From NCBI GenBank assembly GCA_027186245.1, contig CP114483.1:1932001-1996000 (forward strand): a stretch of DNA of 64,000 nucleotides. The letters are read 5' to 3'. Below, piece by piece: positions 22,575-37,098 of this stretch (the stretch's first letter is position 1; every line of letters begins with the position of its first letter). The notes below the pieces were generated by a model. That model was not told the origin of the DNA. It ran no database searches and saw nothing but the letters and a program-made list of their open reading frames with translations. This stretch comes from Coriaria nepalensis (Eukaryota; Streptophyta; Magnoliopsida; Cucurbitales; Coriariaceae). The translations under genes and the position numbers were made by a program.

Positions 22575-23314
22575 AGGCCCAGCAAAAGTCTTGAATTCAA
22601 GATACTCTTGTTCTGAAGACAGGTTTGTTGTATTTTTCTTCGAGATGTGTAGTGCTTTGATAGTAGAAGGGATCTTTTTTGTTTATAGTTCATTTTGTAG
22701 GAGGTGATGAATGGATTTTCCGTCTCAATTCAATGGAAGTGCAAATTTGTATATAACTGCTCTCTGTCTCTAGCCAGATCTTGCTAGTTTTACCTTGAAT
22801 TATAGCTACAATTTGCCTATGTTACAGGCTTCTAGCCGAGTCGAGTCTTGAAGAAAGGAAAAGAAAATTGATACTGGGCCTTCAGCTATGTATATATAGT
22901 TCCTGGAAAATGTGGAAATTGATTCTTATTATCAGCAGCGTGTGAATTACACTTGAATCTTCAATGCCAGATTGTGCCAAAGGGATCATCATCCCAACAG
23001 CCAGATCAAGCAAAGAATATTTTCTCTATGCACTCAACATCTTATTACCTCTGAAACAGTATTCTGATCTTTGTTTCCCAAAATCTGTCCAGCAAATCTT
23101 CTGAATTGTGATGCCGATACTAAATCTCTTCAAACCCCAAGGGGGAACTTCCGCTTCTCGACCCAGTAAACGGCCATCATTTCCCAACCACTATGTTTGG
23201 ATGAGAAACATGGCATTTTGAAAGGTGCCTGCATGAGACTGGTTTCCTTCTGAAATGCTCATCTTTCTACTAAAACCAAGTGTAGCCTCTCTTACTAAAA
23301 AAAACTACATCCAA
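22575..23314. other. Convergent 3' flanks of FLN1 relic and O-fucosyltransferase gene
   Basis: No gene is visible in this 740-bp stretch. It should hold the 3' UTRs of both neighbours. Confidence 0.5.
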
Positions 23315-25774
<2,460 letters not shown>

Positions 25775-26487
25775 CTCCGGCGAATAACAGAAAATGGAAG
25801 ATAGAGACAAGTGGAAGCGGTTGGAGGTTTACGTTTACGAGTCGATGAAAGAGAGGATCCGTGATCCAAGGACGGCTGAGGGAATATTATGAATTAGATG
25901 GACGAAATGGTAAGATCAAAATACGTGTTGTTTATATAAAGCGCTAAAATGGTAACTAGTTATGTTCTCTGTCTTCAAAAAACAGTTAATCCTTTCGCGA
26001 GCTTTGGACGGAGGCGACAGACAGTTCCAACTTCAGTTTTGTTAATGTCGTTTGTCGCTCGCTGTAAAAAGAGTTTTAATTACAAACTAAAAAAATACTA
26101 ATTAGTTTTGTTATAACATAAAATGTGTGGCTGTCACCTTCTTCCTTCTATGAGCACGGATCTTGTAATAATTAAATATTTTTTTTAATTATAGTTTCGA
26201 ATTAATTTGATGATTAAAAAAATGATAATCACACAATTAAGGAATTATCACTTTTTAATTTTTGGGATTAATTATAATGAAAAAATTATGATAAATCATC
26301 TTCAAATGTAAGAAGAAGAATTGTCTGAAAATTTAACCCCGCCCGCTATAACCACTTCCATTACAAGATTTCAAGGCTTTTCTTGTAGAACAAAGACGAC
26401 ACACAATTAATTACACATTAATTAATGACTTATGGATGGAATTAGCTTGGGACGGTACATTTGAGCAAATATTATCAGATAAAAACA

Positions 26488-26520
<33 letters not shown>

Positions 26521-27356
26521 AATTAAGCTGTCTTAATTTTGTACCTTCTATCTTCATTAATTGGCTTAGTGGTAATCATAAAATAAACAAACGACGGATT
26601 TTAATATTAATCTAAATATTTTTGGAAATGATAAAAAATTTAAAAAATATATAAAAAAAATTGAGGAAAAATAAGCAAGATTATATTATACTCTCATTAT
26701 GCGTATATGTTATGTTGCTCGCACGATCGATCTAAGTATTTGAAGCCCAGAAAAATCAGATGCGATTATAGAATATGTTATTTTAATCATATAAAATTAA
26801 ATATATAATTTATTCAGAAAATCAATGGATGAAGAATGTTTGTGACATACACGATGTCATCATTCTAGCTATCAAAATATGTACAACCACAACGATACAT
26901 AGTCAATTGTTCTTGTCAACATCTTGTAAGCACTCAAATATTATGTATGTTTTATTTAATTAATTTATGTGATTTTCTAGAAAATAGACATAAGTCAAGA
27001 TTTGCTAATATATGTATGTATGCACATGTTTATATAAACTTAGTCTATGTTTTTCTATCAATATAAAAAATATATATAATTAATTATAAATAATAATAAT
27101 AAATGGGATAACTTTCGGAATTCATACAGGAAAAGATGATATAGAATGTAGTTCAAGAGAACTTGGCGTTATAGTTCTGGAAAAAGGTACTGGAGGAAAA
27201 ATCTAGACATGGTGTTATTCATTACGCAAGCACATCAAGATTAACAGACACTACAAACAAGCTTCAACCCTCAATATCTTGAAACAGCGACATAAATCCG
27301 ATACTGTATCTCATAAATATGACATGAAGGATTTCTGGTCCGGATAATTTGCTTGA
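25775..27356. other. AT-rich intergenic region with (TC)n
   Basis: This contains the O-fucosyltransferase promoter side and the SSUH2-like 3' flank. A (TC)14 microsatellite sits at 26492-26520 and the rest is AT-rich. No coding frame, tRNA or clear transposon ends were found. Confidence 0.55.
26492..26520. repeat. (TC)n microsatellite
   Basis: Perfect 29-bp dinucleotide run in the intergenic region. Confidence 0.95.
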
Positions 27357-29408
27357 TTAGATCTTCAACCACTCTAGGCAAGGACATAGCCCCCAACAGA
27401 ACCTAGAAGGATAGTAGTCCTTCAAGTAAATGTCCCTGTTATAACCAATGATGTAGAAACTGAAACACTGATTTCGATGAGTCATAGTAACACGAGTAAC
27501 TGGAACCACAAAGATGGTATGTCTTTCACATATGACCCTTGCACTGGGAGGGACAGGAGCTCTGTCTGCAATAACTTCGGACGAGAACTTGTTGAGAGAG
27601 AATGAGTCAGCAAAGAAGGCTGGGGTGCATTGATAGGCTTGAGTGTTGCACAGTTGGACTCCTTTGGCTTGGTGGAAAACCTCGTCTGGTACTGATGCCG
27701 CCCCACTTGTTGCACTCACTTTCCGAGTTGATAGTGTTTTCCTGTCATAACTTTCTGATTAGATGATTTATACTTCCTAAGCTACTCTTGAAATGGGGGG
27801 AAAATGTTATGTGAAAAGTAGCATTTAATAGGCTCAATTGATCTGTATAACAACAAGCACACATACCATTTAACAATGGCGACACTGCCTGTGAGAAGAG
27901 AGCCACTTCCATGGCAGGTCTCACACTTGACTAATCCACGAGAATTACAAGTTGAACATGGGATCTTTCCCTTACCATTACATTTCACGCATCTGCATAA
28001 AATAGAAGTTACTTAAAATTCAAGAAACAACAGAACGAACAGAGATTAGTCGATAGAAAAACTTACATTGTGTCAGATCCGTCTCTATGAGCAATTAAAC
28101 CCCTCCCATGACAAGATGGGCATTGAGACATCTGATTTTCCTTGAAGAATCCAGGTTCTTGATTGGCATTGCATATAGAACAGACAATATCTCCTCTTCC
28201 TGCACAACCTGCAAATCTTTTCCAACACCATGTTAGACAAGGTAAAATGAAATTCAAACAACTACCAAAGTAAGTATGCAAAATCTCTACCCGGGCATTT
28301 CTCAATGGTTTCAGAGTGAGGAACTTTTGTTCTTGATTCTTTCTGAGGTGTGAAAAGAACGGGGAATTCTGACCTTAAATCCAATTCCCAAACTCCAAGC
28401 ATGGGCCCATTGTCTTTTCCATCAACTTTTCCACCACGATATGGTTCAGTTTCTTTGATAGTCTCTCTTTCTTCAATGAAAGTATCAAGAGTTCCCACAT
28501 AGACATTGCAGTCTTCTACAGCACGAATCTTCCAGGTACGAGCAGCACGACTACCCCAACAGCAACGATGACCAACATGATCAATAAGCAACTCCCTTAT
28601 CTCTACCTCATCCAATATTTCTCTACACATTTACATGACAGGATTTTGAATCCAGTGCAGCAGAACGTTCCTATTGGAACTGTAAATTCAATCAAAGCTT
28701 ACCTCCGAAATTCGTTTGTGGTTTGACCTGGATCTCCTCCATATCCACCTGGGTAAGGAAGAACTTGCTCTGCAAAGTGTAGTTCAACATTTTATCAACG
28801 AAATTCGATCAAAGAACGATACTCCATAACTTAATCTGATTTTAGTTTATAAACGGTCATGAAAAAGTCGAAACTTTGATATTCTAATTGCATTTCCTCA
28901 GAAATGTAAAACAAATATAGAACAAGACATCGATTTAGGTTCTAGACTACCAACCAAATCCTGATCCTTAAGGCTTAAGCAAGAAAGATATGAAAATAAT
29001 AATAGTAAAAAAAAATCTAAAGTGATCGATAAAATGAGAAACGTCAGAGAATCGCGTACCTGTTAAATCAGAATCAGGCGGAGTAACCAAAGCACCGTGA
29101 AGAGAAGGAGGGTAGTGATCAGAATAAGCAGCGGCTGATCGAATCTCTTCTACGCTGACTTCAGTTCCGGCCAGCGAAGCGGTGGGAATCACAGACCCCG
29201 CTCGTCCCGCGTACTGATACGCACTCCATTTTCCACTCTCCTTCTCACCCAATTCACTTCGTTTTTCTACCCCAATCCAAAGGGGGGAAGAAACAAAAAG
29301 ATATCAATAAGATACAGATTGAACTTGTTGTCATATAATCAGAAATTTGCGAAGCTCGATTAAGCCGGGGAAAATGAAAATGGTACCTGAAAGCAAAGGC
29401 TCCTCCAT
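27357..29408 (-). CDS. SSUH2-like protein with DnaJ-type CXXC zinc-finger repeats
   Basis: Seven exons (complement): 29387-29408, 29060-29266, 28703-28769, 28291-28622, 28067-28208, 27867-27992 and 27357-27741, giving 426 residues with closing phases. The first exon is only 22 bp (MEEPLLS plus one base). The middle carries CxxC pairs in Gly-rich spacers: GCAGRGDIVCSIC, CPSCHGRGL, CVKCNGKGKIPCSTC and CETCHGSG, the DnaJ cysteine-rich layout without a J domain. The C-terminal half (PDEVFHQAKGVQL, VPPSARVICERH, VPVTRVTM) is the SSU-2 homologue module. No signal or membrane segment is evident, so it is probably soluble. Plant members are usually annotated only as DnaJ-like; function is not established. 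Confidence 0.88.
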
Positions 29409-29699
29409 GTCGGTAGCTGCAAGAGAAAGAAATTAGGGACGACGAAGTAACAAATATCACCGTTATGAAGTAGAGTCAATGATTCGATGATGACAAAACT
29501 ATAAGTTTTCAGTCAGGGAAACGCATCGCGTTTCCACTCTGTCACCCAACATTCCTCTCATTAAATCTGCCGCGTGAAATAACTGCCAGATATAACGAGA
29601 GACTTGGGCCAAGGTCATGGGCCTTGAATCTTGATGTCCAAATTTCATCTGCCATGGGCCTTGGGCATATGTCATGGACAGTCAGTAGACCTGCCTGTT

Positions 29700-30745
29700 C
29701 TAGGACTTAGTCAATCGAATAGCTAAGTAACTACGGGTTCAAGTACCGGATCTTCCTCACCGTGTCATATGATTGCCTGCTCTTTGCTAAGCTACGTTGC
29801 CATAGGAATATTGCAGCTTGTTCCTCTACAGTTCATACATTCTACCAGACAGTTTGCCAAAATATGTGGTCTAAGTGTTGTTTTCTGCTTCTCAGTTGTT
29901 TGTGGGAATGTTTCCCTCCGCTACATTCCCGTATCGTTTAACCAGGCAACCAGTGCCACCAGGCCATTTTTCACAGCCGTTTTTGCTTACATTATAAGCA
30001 AGGAGAGAGAAGCCTGGATTGTTTATGGGACCCTTATACCTGTTGTTTACAGGGGTTGTCATTGCTAGTGGGGTAATGTTTATAATTCTCCATTGAGTGG
30101 TGTTACAGTGTCTAAAGTCATAATCCTGATTCCTGCGTTGTAAAAATGTAATCTTGTTTGGATTCAGGCTGAACCAAGTTTTGATCTAATTGGATTTATC
30201 ATATGCGTTTCATCTACTGCTGCAAGAGCATTCAAGTCGGTGATTCAGGAGATATTGCTCTCATCGGAAGAGTAATGAACTTATTGTTGCACTTACTGGG
30301 TTTTCTATTTAGCTTACTGATCTTTGATTGTTAGATTGAAGGATTTTGAATTGTTTTGCTGTAGCGAAAAGTTGAGCTCGATGAACTTGCTGCTTTACAT
30401 GGCACTCATAGCTGTGGTGCTCTCACTTCCTGCAACTCTTCTTACGGAAGAAAATGTGGTTGCCATCACGGTGCTCTAGCCACGAAAGATGTGAAGATAA
30501 TCGTGTATCTGCTCTTCAATTCTTCTCTTGCATATTTTGTCAACTTGACCAATTTCTTGGTCACCAAACACACAAGTGCGTTCACTCTCCAGGTTTTGGG
30601 GAACGCAAAGGGAGCAGTTGCTGTGGGTGTTTCCATTTTGGTGTTTAAAAAAATCCAGTCTCCATCACTGGAATGCTAGGCTACTCGCTCACTATTGTTG
30701 GAGTTTTTCTCTACAGTGAGGCTAACAGGAGGTACACATAAAGAC
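29700..30745 (+). pseudogene. Broken sugar-phosphate/phosphate translocator (TPT family) copy
   Basis: Pieces of a plant drug/metabolite-type translocator of the endomembrane KV/A/G subgroup. Recognisable blocks in order are NYGFKY and IFLT (about 29730), [25 protein letters not shown] ending at 30072 before an intact GT donor, [20 protein letters not shown] (30168-30271), [15 protein letters not shown] (from 30365) and [20 protein letters not shown], ending with a frame reading [12 protein letters not shown]. The first 40 or so residues are missing. Breaks are a 2-nt loss near 29766, one extra T near 30047 (GTTTACA), one lost base near 30470 (GGTGCTCTAG) and an indel in A7 at 30647-30653. 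Two introns are kept, so this is a decayed genomic duplicate and not a retrocopy. It lies close to the SSUH2-like promoter and points away from it. Confidence 0.85.
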
Positions 30746-31181
30746 ATTTGGGTTGGGCCATAACTTTTTTTGTGGGCATTGGTAGGGCTCGTAATTGAAT
30801 TAAGATCCAGCGTCCAATTACTTTCTGTATTTTGCTGGATCCAACGTTTAAGGGTGAAATGCAGAAAACTTTGAAATAGATTGTGTAACCAATGAAAAAC
30901 TTTTGTATGCACTTAATGGCCATGTGGTACATCATCTATCATGGCCAATCTTCATGAATACTAGTACTACTTTGTAGAAATGAAAATACATGAAGTTTAA
31001 TTATTGGATACGAGATATTTATATATATATAATATATGGTTATGTGACATATAAAAATTTATCATAATCATAATTTATGGTCCATATTATATTATGAGTT
31101 GGATAATTATTACTCGGATTATATAACTTTGTATCCAAGGAGATTTTCCATGACAATAAAGATCAAGGAGAAGGTATCAAC

Positions 31182-31831
31182 TAGAGGTGTCAAAACGGGT
31201 TGCCCAGAAAAAAAAATGGATCAGGTTGGGTTTGGCTTATTTTGAAAATATATGTCTGGATCTGACTTGAAAAGTCTTTTGGGTTTATCTCGGACCTATC
31301 CGGGTTTAAAATAGGCCGGGTTTGACCGGATCTTACAGGGCCTAAAATAGGCCCGACCTTTTTAAAATAAAATATTCATAATAAAATATTATTAAAGTAA
31401 GAGAGATTATTTGAGATTAAGGAATAAGGATAAGAGAGATAACAAGGAATAATGATAAGAGATTGAGATTAATGATAAGAAAATTAAGGATTATAGAAGA
31501 ATGAAAATTAATTATAAATTAGACTATTAGAAGATTAAATAAGAGATTGAGAGAGAGAGAGTGTGTGAGAAAATGTGAGGAAAAATTAAAATGAGAGAGT
31601 GAATATTTATAGGAAAAATTCAGGTGAGAGAAAATTTAAAAATTATTTTTATAAATAGGGTAAAATAAAAAAAAATTAGGAAATTTTTTTTTTAAAATTT
31701 CTTTAGAAAGGATCTAGCCGGGCTTAGAAATTTGTCTAAGTCCGGACCCCTATCTGAATTGGGCTTAAGGCCAAATTTTTTTACTAAGTTATGGGCTGAG
31801 CGAAAAAACCCGGCCCATTTTGACACTTTTA
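31182..31831. mobile_element. Non-autonomous hAT-type MITE, 650 bp, with TIRs and 8-bp TSD
   Basis: The left end TAGAGGTGTCAAAACGGG is matched by the inverted right end TAAAAGTGTCAAAATGGG (15 of 18 bases). It is flanked by 8-bp direct repeats GTATCAAC (31174-31181) and GTATCGAC (31832-31839), one mismatch apart. An 8-bp target duplication and a TAG(G/A)GGTGTCAAA-type end are hAT hallmarks. Subterminal GGCCCG/CCGGG motifs recur at both sides. The interior is A-rich with GAGATTAA-like repeats and has no transposase frame, so the element needs an autonomous partner. It inserted between the translocator relic and tRNA-Tyr. The TSD mismatch suggests it is not very recent. Confidence 0.82.
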
Positions 31832-31954
31832 GTATCGACTGAATCTTGTTTAATATTAAGCTAGGATAATTTTTCGAATCAATTTTGAGAAGGATTGGTG
31901 TCATCTAGAAAAGAGTATTGATTATATATTTTTGAAGTCGAATTCACACCAAAA

Positions 31955-32048
31955 CCGACCTTAGCTCAGTTGGTAGAGCGGAGGACTGTAGTTGGTCAAA
32001 TGCCTGATAGCCATCCTTAGGTCGCTGGTTCGAATCCGGCAGGTCGGA
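31955..32048 (+). tRNA. trnY-GUA: tRNA-Tyr (anticodon GTA) with 21-nt intron
   Basis: The acceptor stem pairs CCGACCT (31955-31961) with AGGTCGG (32041-32047), discriminator A at 32048. The D arm has TAGCTCAGTTGGTAGAGC, the anticodon GTA is at 31988-31990, and the T arm has GGTTCGAATCC. A 21-nt intron (31992-32012) sits one base 3' of the anticodon, the canonical position; without it the tRNA is 73 nt. Plant nuclear tRNA-Tyr genes characteristically carry such introns. No CCA is encoded. Confidence 0.97.
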
Positions 32049-32657
32049 AATAGCTTTTCCTTTTATCACTTTTTAAATTAAATATATTTTATTTCAATGG
32101 TTTTTTTTTTTCTTCTTTTGTTGGGGTTGGGCCCACCTGGCTTTTCCGAAGAATCCGTTCTCCCTTAGAATTCCAAAACCCTGCACCGTCTTTCGAGTCT
32201 GGAGAACGAATAGGAATAGCATTAGGCGAAGCGTCCCGGATTGTCAAGGCTTGCAGGTAAGCTTTATAATTAGGGCTTCTTGTTTTCCTTTTTGTTGTAG
32301 ATCTCAGGATTCAAATTCTGAAAATCTATCTGAAATCAGGTTCAGAATTCCTGCTACTGCATGCCATAGATCATAGTTTTAACTTAAGTGATTGATCAAT
32401 CGTTGTCCGCACCTCCACAAGTGAGTATCTCTGTTTTGTGCCTAGTATTTTCATCTTCGATTGGAGAAAATCGGTCTGTTGTATTGTTTTGCAATTTGCT
32501 ATTTTATCGTAAGAACTTGTCTTCTTATTTATTCTATGCTTGGAAGAAAGGAACTAATGACATTATTCTATAGGTGAATTGCAGAGCTGGCACAGAAGTT
32601 TAGAGAGAAGAAAAGGAGGTGAAAGAGACAAAGTGTGAGAAATTTAAGAGTCAGAAG
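32049..32657 (+). other. HAKAI 5' UTR with intron
   Basis: A non-coding first exon appears to end at about 32256 (GCAG/GTAAGC). The intron ends at a CTATAG acceptor at about 32573, 84 bp before the ATG. This explains the stretch between tRNA-Tyr and the coding start. Confidence 0.55.
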
Positions 32658-34183
32658 ATGCTTCAGATTCGGCTTAGTAGGGTTCCTTCCAATGAAGTGA
32701 CTGGAGGTTCAAAACCTTTGCCAGCCGAGACTGTGACAGTTGCCTGCCCCGATCACCTTGTCCTGGCTGATCTTCCTGTTGCAAAGGGCATCGGTGGGGC
32801 AACTGCAGCTTCTCTGGTCAAGTCTGTGGGTCGTAAGTCCCGCCGCCAGCTAGGCGAGCGCGTCCACTTTTGCGTTAGATGTGATTTTCCAATCGCTATA
32901 TATGGCCGCTTGGTAATTTCTTTCAATACCTAGTAACCGAATGCAATTGTTGTTCTTGTTGGTATTTTGAAGAATGCAATTGTTGTTCTTGTTAGTATTT
33001 TGAAGACTTTGTGCTGTATATAGGTTGGTGTGGATTTCTCTGAATGCTTAATTGCTTAGTTTCTTGCAGAGCCCCTGTGAGCATGCTTTCTGTCTGGATT
33101 GTGCTAGAAGTGATTCTATCTGCTATCTGTGAGTGGTTACTTAACATATTATATTGTTTGAGGGTAACATTGAGAATCTTTGGTCTGTATTTGGACAATT
33201 TTTCATGGACTCATGAATTTGTTTCATAATTTTTATGACACAGCTGTGATGATCGTATTCAGAAGATTCAGACCATCAAAATCATGGAGGGGATCTTCAT
33301 ATGTGCTGCTCCTCACTGTCTCAAATCGTTCTTAAAGAGAAGTGAATTTGAATCTCACATCCATGAGAGCCATGGCGACCTTCTTCAGCCAAATAAAGAG
33401 AAAGAAGACCCGAATGAATCAGAGGCTCAAAGCAACAGACAATCGACAGCTTCTGATTCCACTGTCAGAGGTCCACCCAAACCATTCTTTTCTCTTCAAG
33501 ACCGTGAAGACAAAGCTCCACATCCCCAACTCGGAGACCCAGCAAGGCCCATCATTCAGCCTATACAACCTCCACTTTTCAGTCAAGCGCAAAACAACCA
33601 ATTGGAAACCTCCCATGAAAAGCCTGGTCCACAGGGGATTCTGTCAGATACTCCATTTACTGAATACCCACGGATGCATGCCATTCAGCAGCCAAATTAT
33701 GTCATTCCTGTCAATTCCAATCCAATGTTAACTCCCCCTCTACCATTTGGTTATCCTCCATTCACAGTGGAGGGAGCTCAACAACCATTTTACAGTGCTT
33801 CTTATGAGATCCCACGCCAGGATTCAACCACACCAGGAGGATCGGACCAGGCCGGGTCACTATTGGGCTTCCCACCAAATTTTTCGGGGGGTAGTTATCC
33901 ACAACCCTGGAACAGTGGACAAGTCGGCCATCCTTTTGACCATTCTGCATCGGCTCAAGGAATTGTAGATGGTTTCAGTAATATGCCTGGATCTCAAGCA
34001 TGGCAGCAAAATCCTTCTATGCCACCGAGTGGGGCTAATGCTATGGACATGAGAGATGGGAAGGGTACATTGGCCCCACAACAAATTCGAGGTAACTTTT
34101 ATCCCGGTGAGGCCGGTCGGGACGGGCAGGCATTTGGATGGCAGCATGAGAACCGGGATAGCTTTGGAAGTGGCCATGACTAA
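32658..34183 (+). CDS. HAKAI: HAKAI-like RING E3 / m6A writer-complex protein
   Basis: A nuclear RING protein; plant HAKAI is a component of the mRNA N6-adenosine methyltransferase complex with MTA, MTB, FIP37 and VIR. Exons 32658-32912, 33070-33128 and 33244-34183 give 417 residues. The RING runs HFCVRCDFPIAIYGRL, then CEHAFCLDC, then SICYLC, with Cys72, Cys75, Cys88, His90, Cys93, Cys96, Cys103 and Cys106, and is followed by a C2H2-like finger (FICAAPHCLKSF with ESHIHESHG). This RING plus atypical C2H2 pair is the HAKAI signature. The rest is a long low-complexity Pro/Gln/Ser tail. Residue 86 is Ser at the exon junction where I recall a hydrophobic residue; the frame is otherwise intact. 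Confidence 0.93.
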
Positions 34184-34646
34184 TGAGATGAGATGATGAT
34201 AATTATAATTATTTTCTCAGTGTTTTTGTGTCGTCTTCTCTTTATTTTTCTTTTATCTCCAGGCGGTTGGAGTTAACTCCTGTTCTGTATGGTGTCTCAA
34301 ATGGATTCCAATTCTGTTTGATGAGGTCTATATAAAGGCTGATATATGTGTAACACAGTTTAACAATTAGTATTTTTCTGCGCTTAAATTTTGAAGAATT
34401 TAGAATTCAAACAATATCTTCTATTGTGTATATTTATGGGGATTAGACTACAAAAACTTACATCACTCGACACAAGTTCACGTATCACTTGAAATGAAAA
34501 GATTCGAGAGTGGAAAGCATTTCAAATGAGAAACAACAACCTCCCAGACTCCAGTCATGCCCACATTACCACTCTCATGACCTTGCAAAAGAAAACCCAT
34601 CGAAAAATCTGGGGATAAGAAACAAAATTGCCAGGAGAATTGCAGA
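34184..34646. other. Convergent 3' flanks of HAKAI and reticulon
   Basis: Only 3' UTR-like AT-rich sequence is seen here. Confidence 0.5.
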
Positions 34647-35543
34647 TCAACTTATTTTGCTCTTATCAGAAACAAAAATTTGATATGTTTTGACACATTG
34701 CTCATCTAGTTTCACATACAGCCGCTTCAGTTTCAAGTACCCCATCATCACATAATTATCAATGTAATCTTCATAACTCTCGTAGAGTGCCGGAATGGTA
34801 AGAACGAGTACAAGACCTGCCATTGTTAGCATTGATCCCGAGATCAGAAACATATTATAGCATGTCCTCAAAATGTACAAGTGATATTCAAATAGTAATC
34901 TAAACTTACTGGTATAGCCTAAGGTGGGTAAATCACTCAAGCCGCCAACAATAGCAATAAAGCAAAGGTATCCAGCTACTTTGAAAAATAGCTTTGAATC
35001 CTTCTTACCCAGGGCTATATCCTGAGAAACCGAAAGCAAATAATTTATGCGAGTTCGGATTAAATCCGATGCTTCTCGCACAATGTCTTCTGAGAGATGT
35101 AGTTCTGGTAGGGGTGGAGCAGGTCTGTTAAGAAGTAAAAAGAGGATGCACACTTGCTCATTCACATAGTGTTTCAAGTTGAAAAGTGACCACATAGTAA
35201 TGAAATATGCAAAAGAATTTTAGCAGATTACCGGTTAAGTAGGGAAGCAGATTTGGCCCAGAGAAAGAGAATGGTAAGTAGTAGGAGGAGAACACTAGAC
35301 ACAAGTGATAACAGAGTATATCCAGATCTCTCAAACACTATCCAAGCTGAAAGAAGTACTATCAATATTGATAGAGTCGTGTTCTTCTGCCTCCATAGTA
35401 TCACATCTGCAACTGTTCATTAAAGGGGGGGAAAAAAAGGGAAAAGGAAAACAAGCATGAAATTCTAACATTCTCCCAGAATGATTTAGATGAAGATGGA
35501 ATTTGTACAACAAGCGTGATGCTATTATAATCAACCTTAGAAT

Positions 35544-35577
<34 letters not shown>

Positions 35578-35691
35578 GAATCCAGTGATAAAAAAGGTAA
35601 GAGAATACGGATTTGCAGACTTACTAAAACCACTTCCAAAGACTTGATGAACACTTCTTTGCCTGTTAAACAATCGATCCGATGATCCCAT
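34647..35691 (-). CDS. Reticulon-like protein (RTNLB)
   Basis: An ER-membrane curvature protein. Exons (complement) 35625-35691, 35232-35406, 34910-35124 and 34647-34816 give 208 residues, a short-N-terminus plant reticulon. The reticulon homology domain has the VILWRQKNTTLSILIVLLSA start, paired long hydrophobic hairpins (ERSGYTLLSLVSSVLLLLLT and VAGYLCFIAIVGG) and the conserved TIPALYESYEDYID motif. A (GA)14 run lies in the first intron. The third intron (34817-34909) is 93 nt and open in frame, so retention would insert 31 residues without truncation. The start is the ATG of MGSSDRLFNRQ. Upstream 5' UTR/promoter lies to 35.9 kb. Confidence 0.92.
35547..35574. repeat. (GA)14 microsatellite in reticulon intron 1
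   Basis: Perfect dinucleotide run of 28 bp; on the gene's sense strand it is (TC)n, near the 3' end of the donor region. A second imperfect GAGAGTGAGAGAGTG array lies at about 36045-36092. Confidence 0.95.
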
Positions 35692-37064
35692 GTCACAAAA
35701 ATAGATTGAAAAGGGATGCTTGATGAAGCTAGCTCGGGAAAAAAGATGGGTTTTCTTTTTTTTAAGCCTTTTGAAAAGTATTCAATTATATATGTTTGGT
35801 GAATGAATTCTGCTGCTTTCGGCCATAGGCTCCAGCCGAACAAAAGAGGCGTGCTACAGGCTTTCTGTTTTGTTATAGAAGATGTAATCAGCTGTCCTTT
35901 AACCAGGTAACTAATTAATCGTTAAAATATGTGACATCATCTAAAATAATTGGATAGTTAAGTTTAATCTAAAATCATTCAAAATCTCGATATGTGTTAG
36001 TTATACTATGCTGCTCAAATATATTACTTAAAAAACTATTTGTAATGAGAGAGTGAGAGAGTGAGAGAGTGGGAGAGTGAGAGAGAGAGAGGATAATAGT
36101 CTTAACATGAATATAGAACATTCCTCCATAAGCGATACTCCCTGTAATCTACAGCTCATTTATGAAGTAGTGGGGCCACTCAAATTGTCCTGATTAGCCG
36201 ACCAGAATTCTTTGCTGGGTTGAATCAATTGAATTATCAGAAAGGCCCAATAGGAATTTTTGAAGTTTCTCCTTCTCTCTTTAAGAATGTGGCCCAGGGA
36301 AAAGAAGGGGAAAAAAAAAAAAAACTCTATCTATATACGACATGTAGTTTAAACAAGGTTGCTCTGCCATGAGAAATCTCCATTGTCGGTGACAGGTGAC
36401 ATGAAGTTAGTCAATAAAACACTCTTGTCTCCTGACGCCAGTATATATCAGAATCACGTATTAGTGACTGTTATAACCTTCCAGAGACAGTTTTGTTAGA
36501 AGAGTTAATTATAAATACGTGTTCGATCAATATTTCCAACCAAAATAAAAAACAGAACAAAAAAAATTTACAGTACAACACAATCCAGCATTGCAGGGCA
36601 GGCCACCTAACCTCAACCAGTCAACCTAATCCATTAAACAAATCGCTGTTTGATTAACTTGATTAATAATAAATAATTAAATAATTAGTGTTGGTAATTA
36701 CAAGTTAATTAGGGAACTTAGTTAGAACATCTGCAGGAGGATCTCGCGATATCGCTTAAGTAGGAACAATAACAGAGGAGAGGTCCAGGAGGTGCATAGC
36801 ATCGAATGCATCGCCTTCTGAGTCACGTGCGGGATCCACACGAGACACGTGTCAAAGCGAATGCAAGGAGAAATTGATGTGAGAAGAAAGAAATTAAAAC
36901 ACAGCGCTTGCTTAACTGCCAACTGAACGACGTTTACCACCAAGGTCCCCTCCCTCCTTTACCTCTTTACTCCCTGCTTAAGAAGTATCGCCTCTCCCTC
37001 TCTCTGTGAGAATCAAACACAAGAGACGTCGCCTTAGTTCTGACGATCCTTACGAGGCTTTACG

Positions 37065-37098
<34 letters not shown>

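Noticed and set aside
27482..27715. Alternative frame in the last SSUH2-like exon
   Set aside because: The frame continuing the conserved SSU-2 module closes in phase with all upstream exons; this one does not.
36722..36943. Short minus-strand frame upstream of CAC3
   Set aside because: Lies in the CAC3 promoter region and resembles nothing known.
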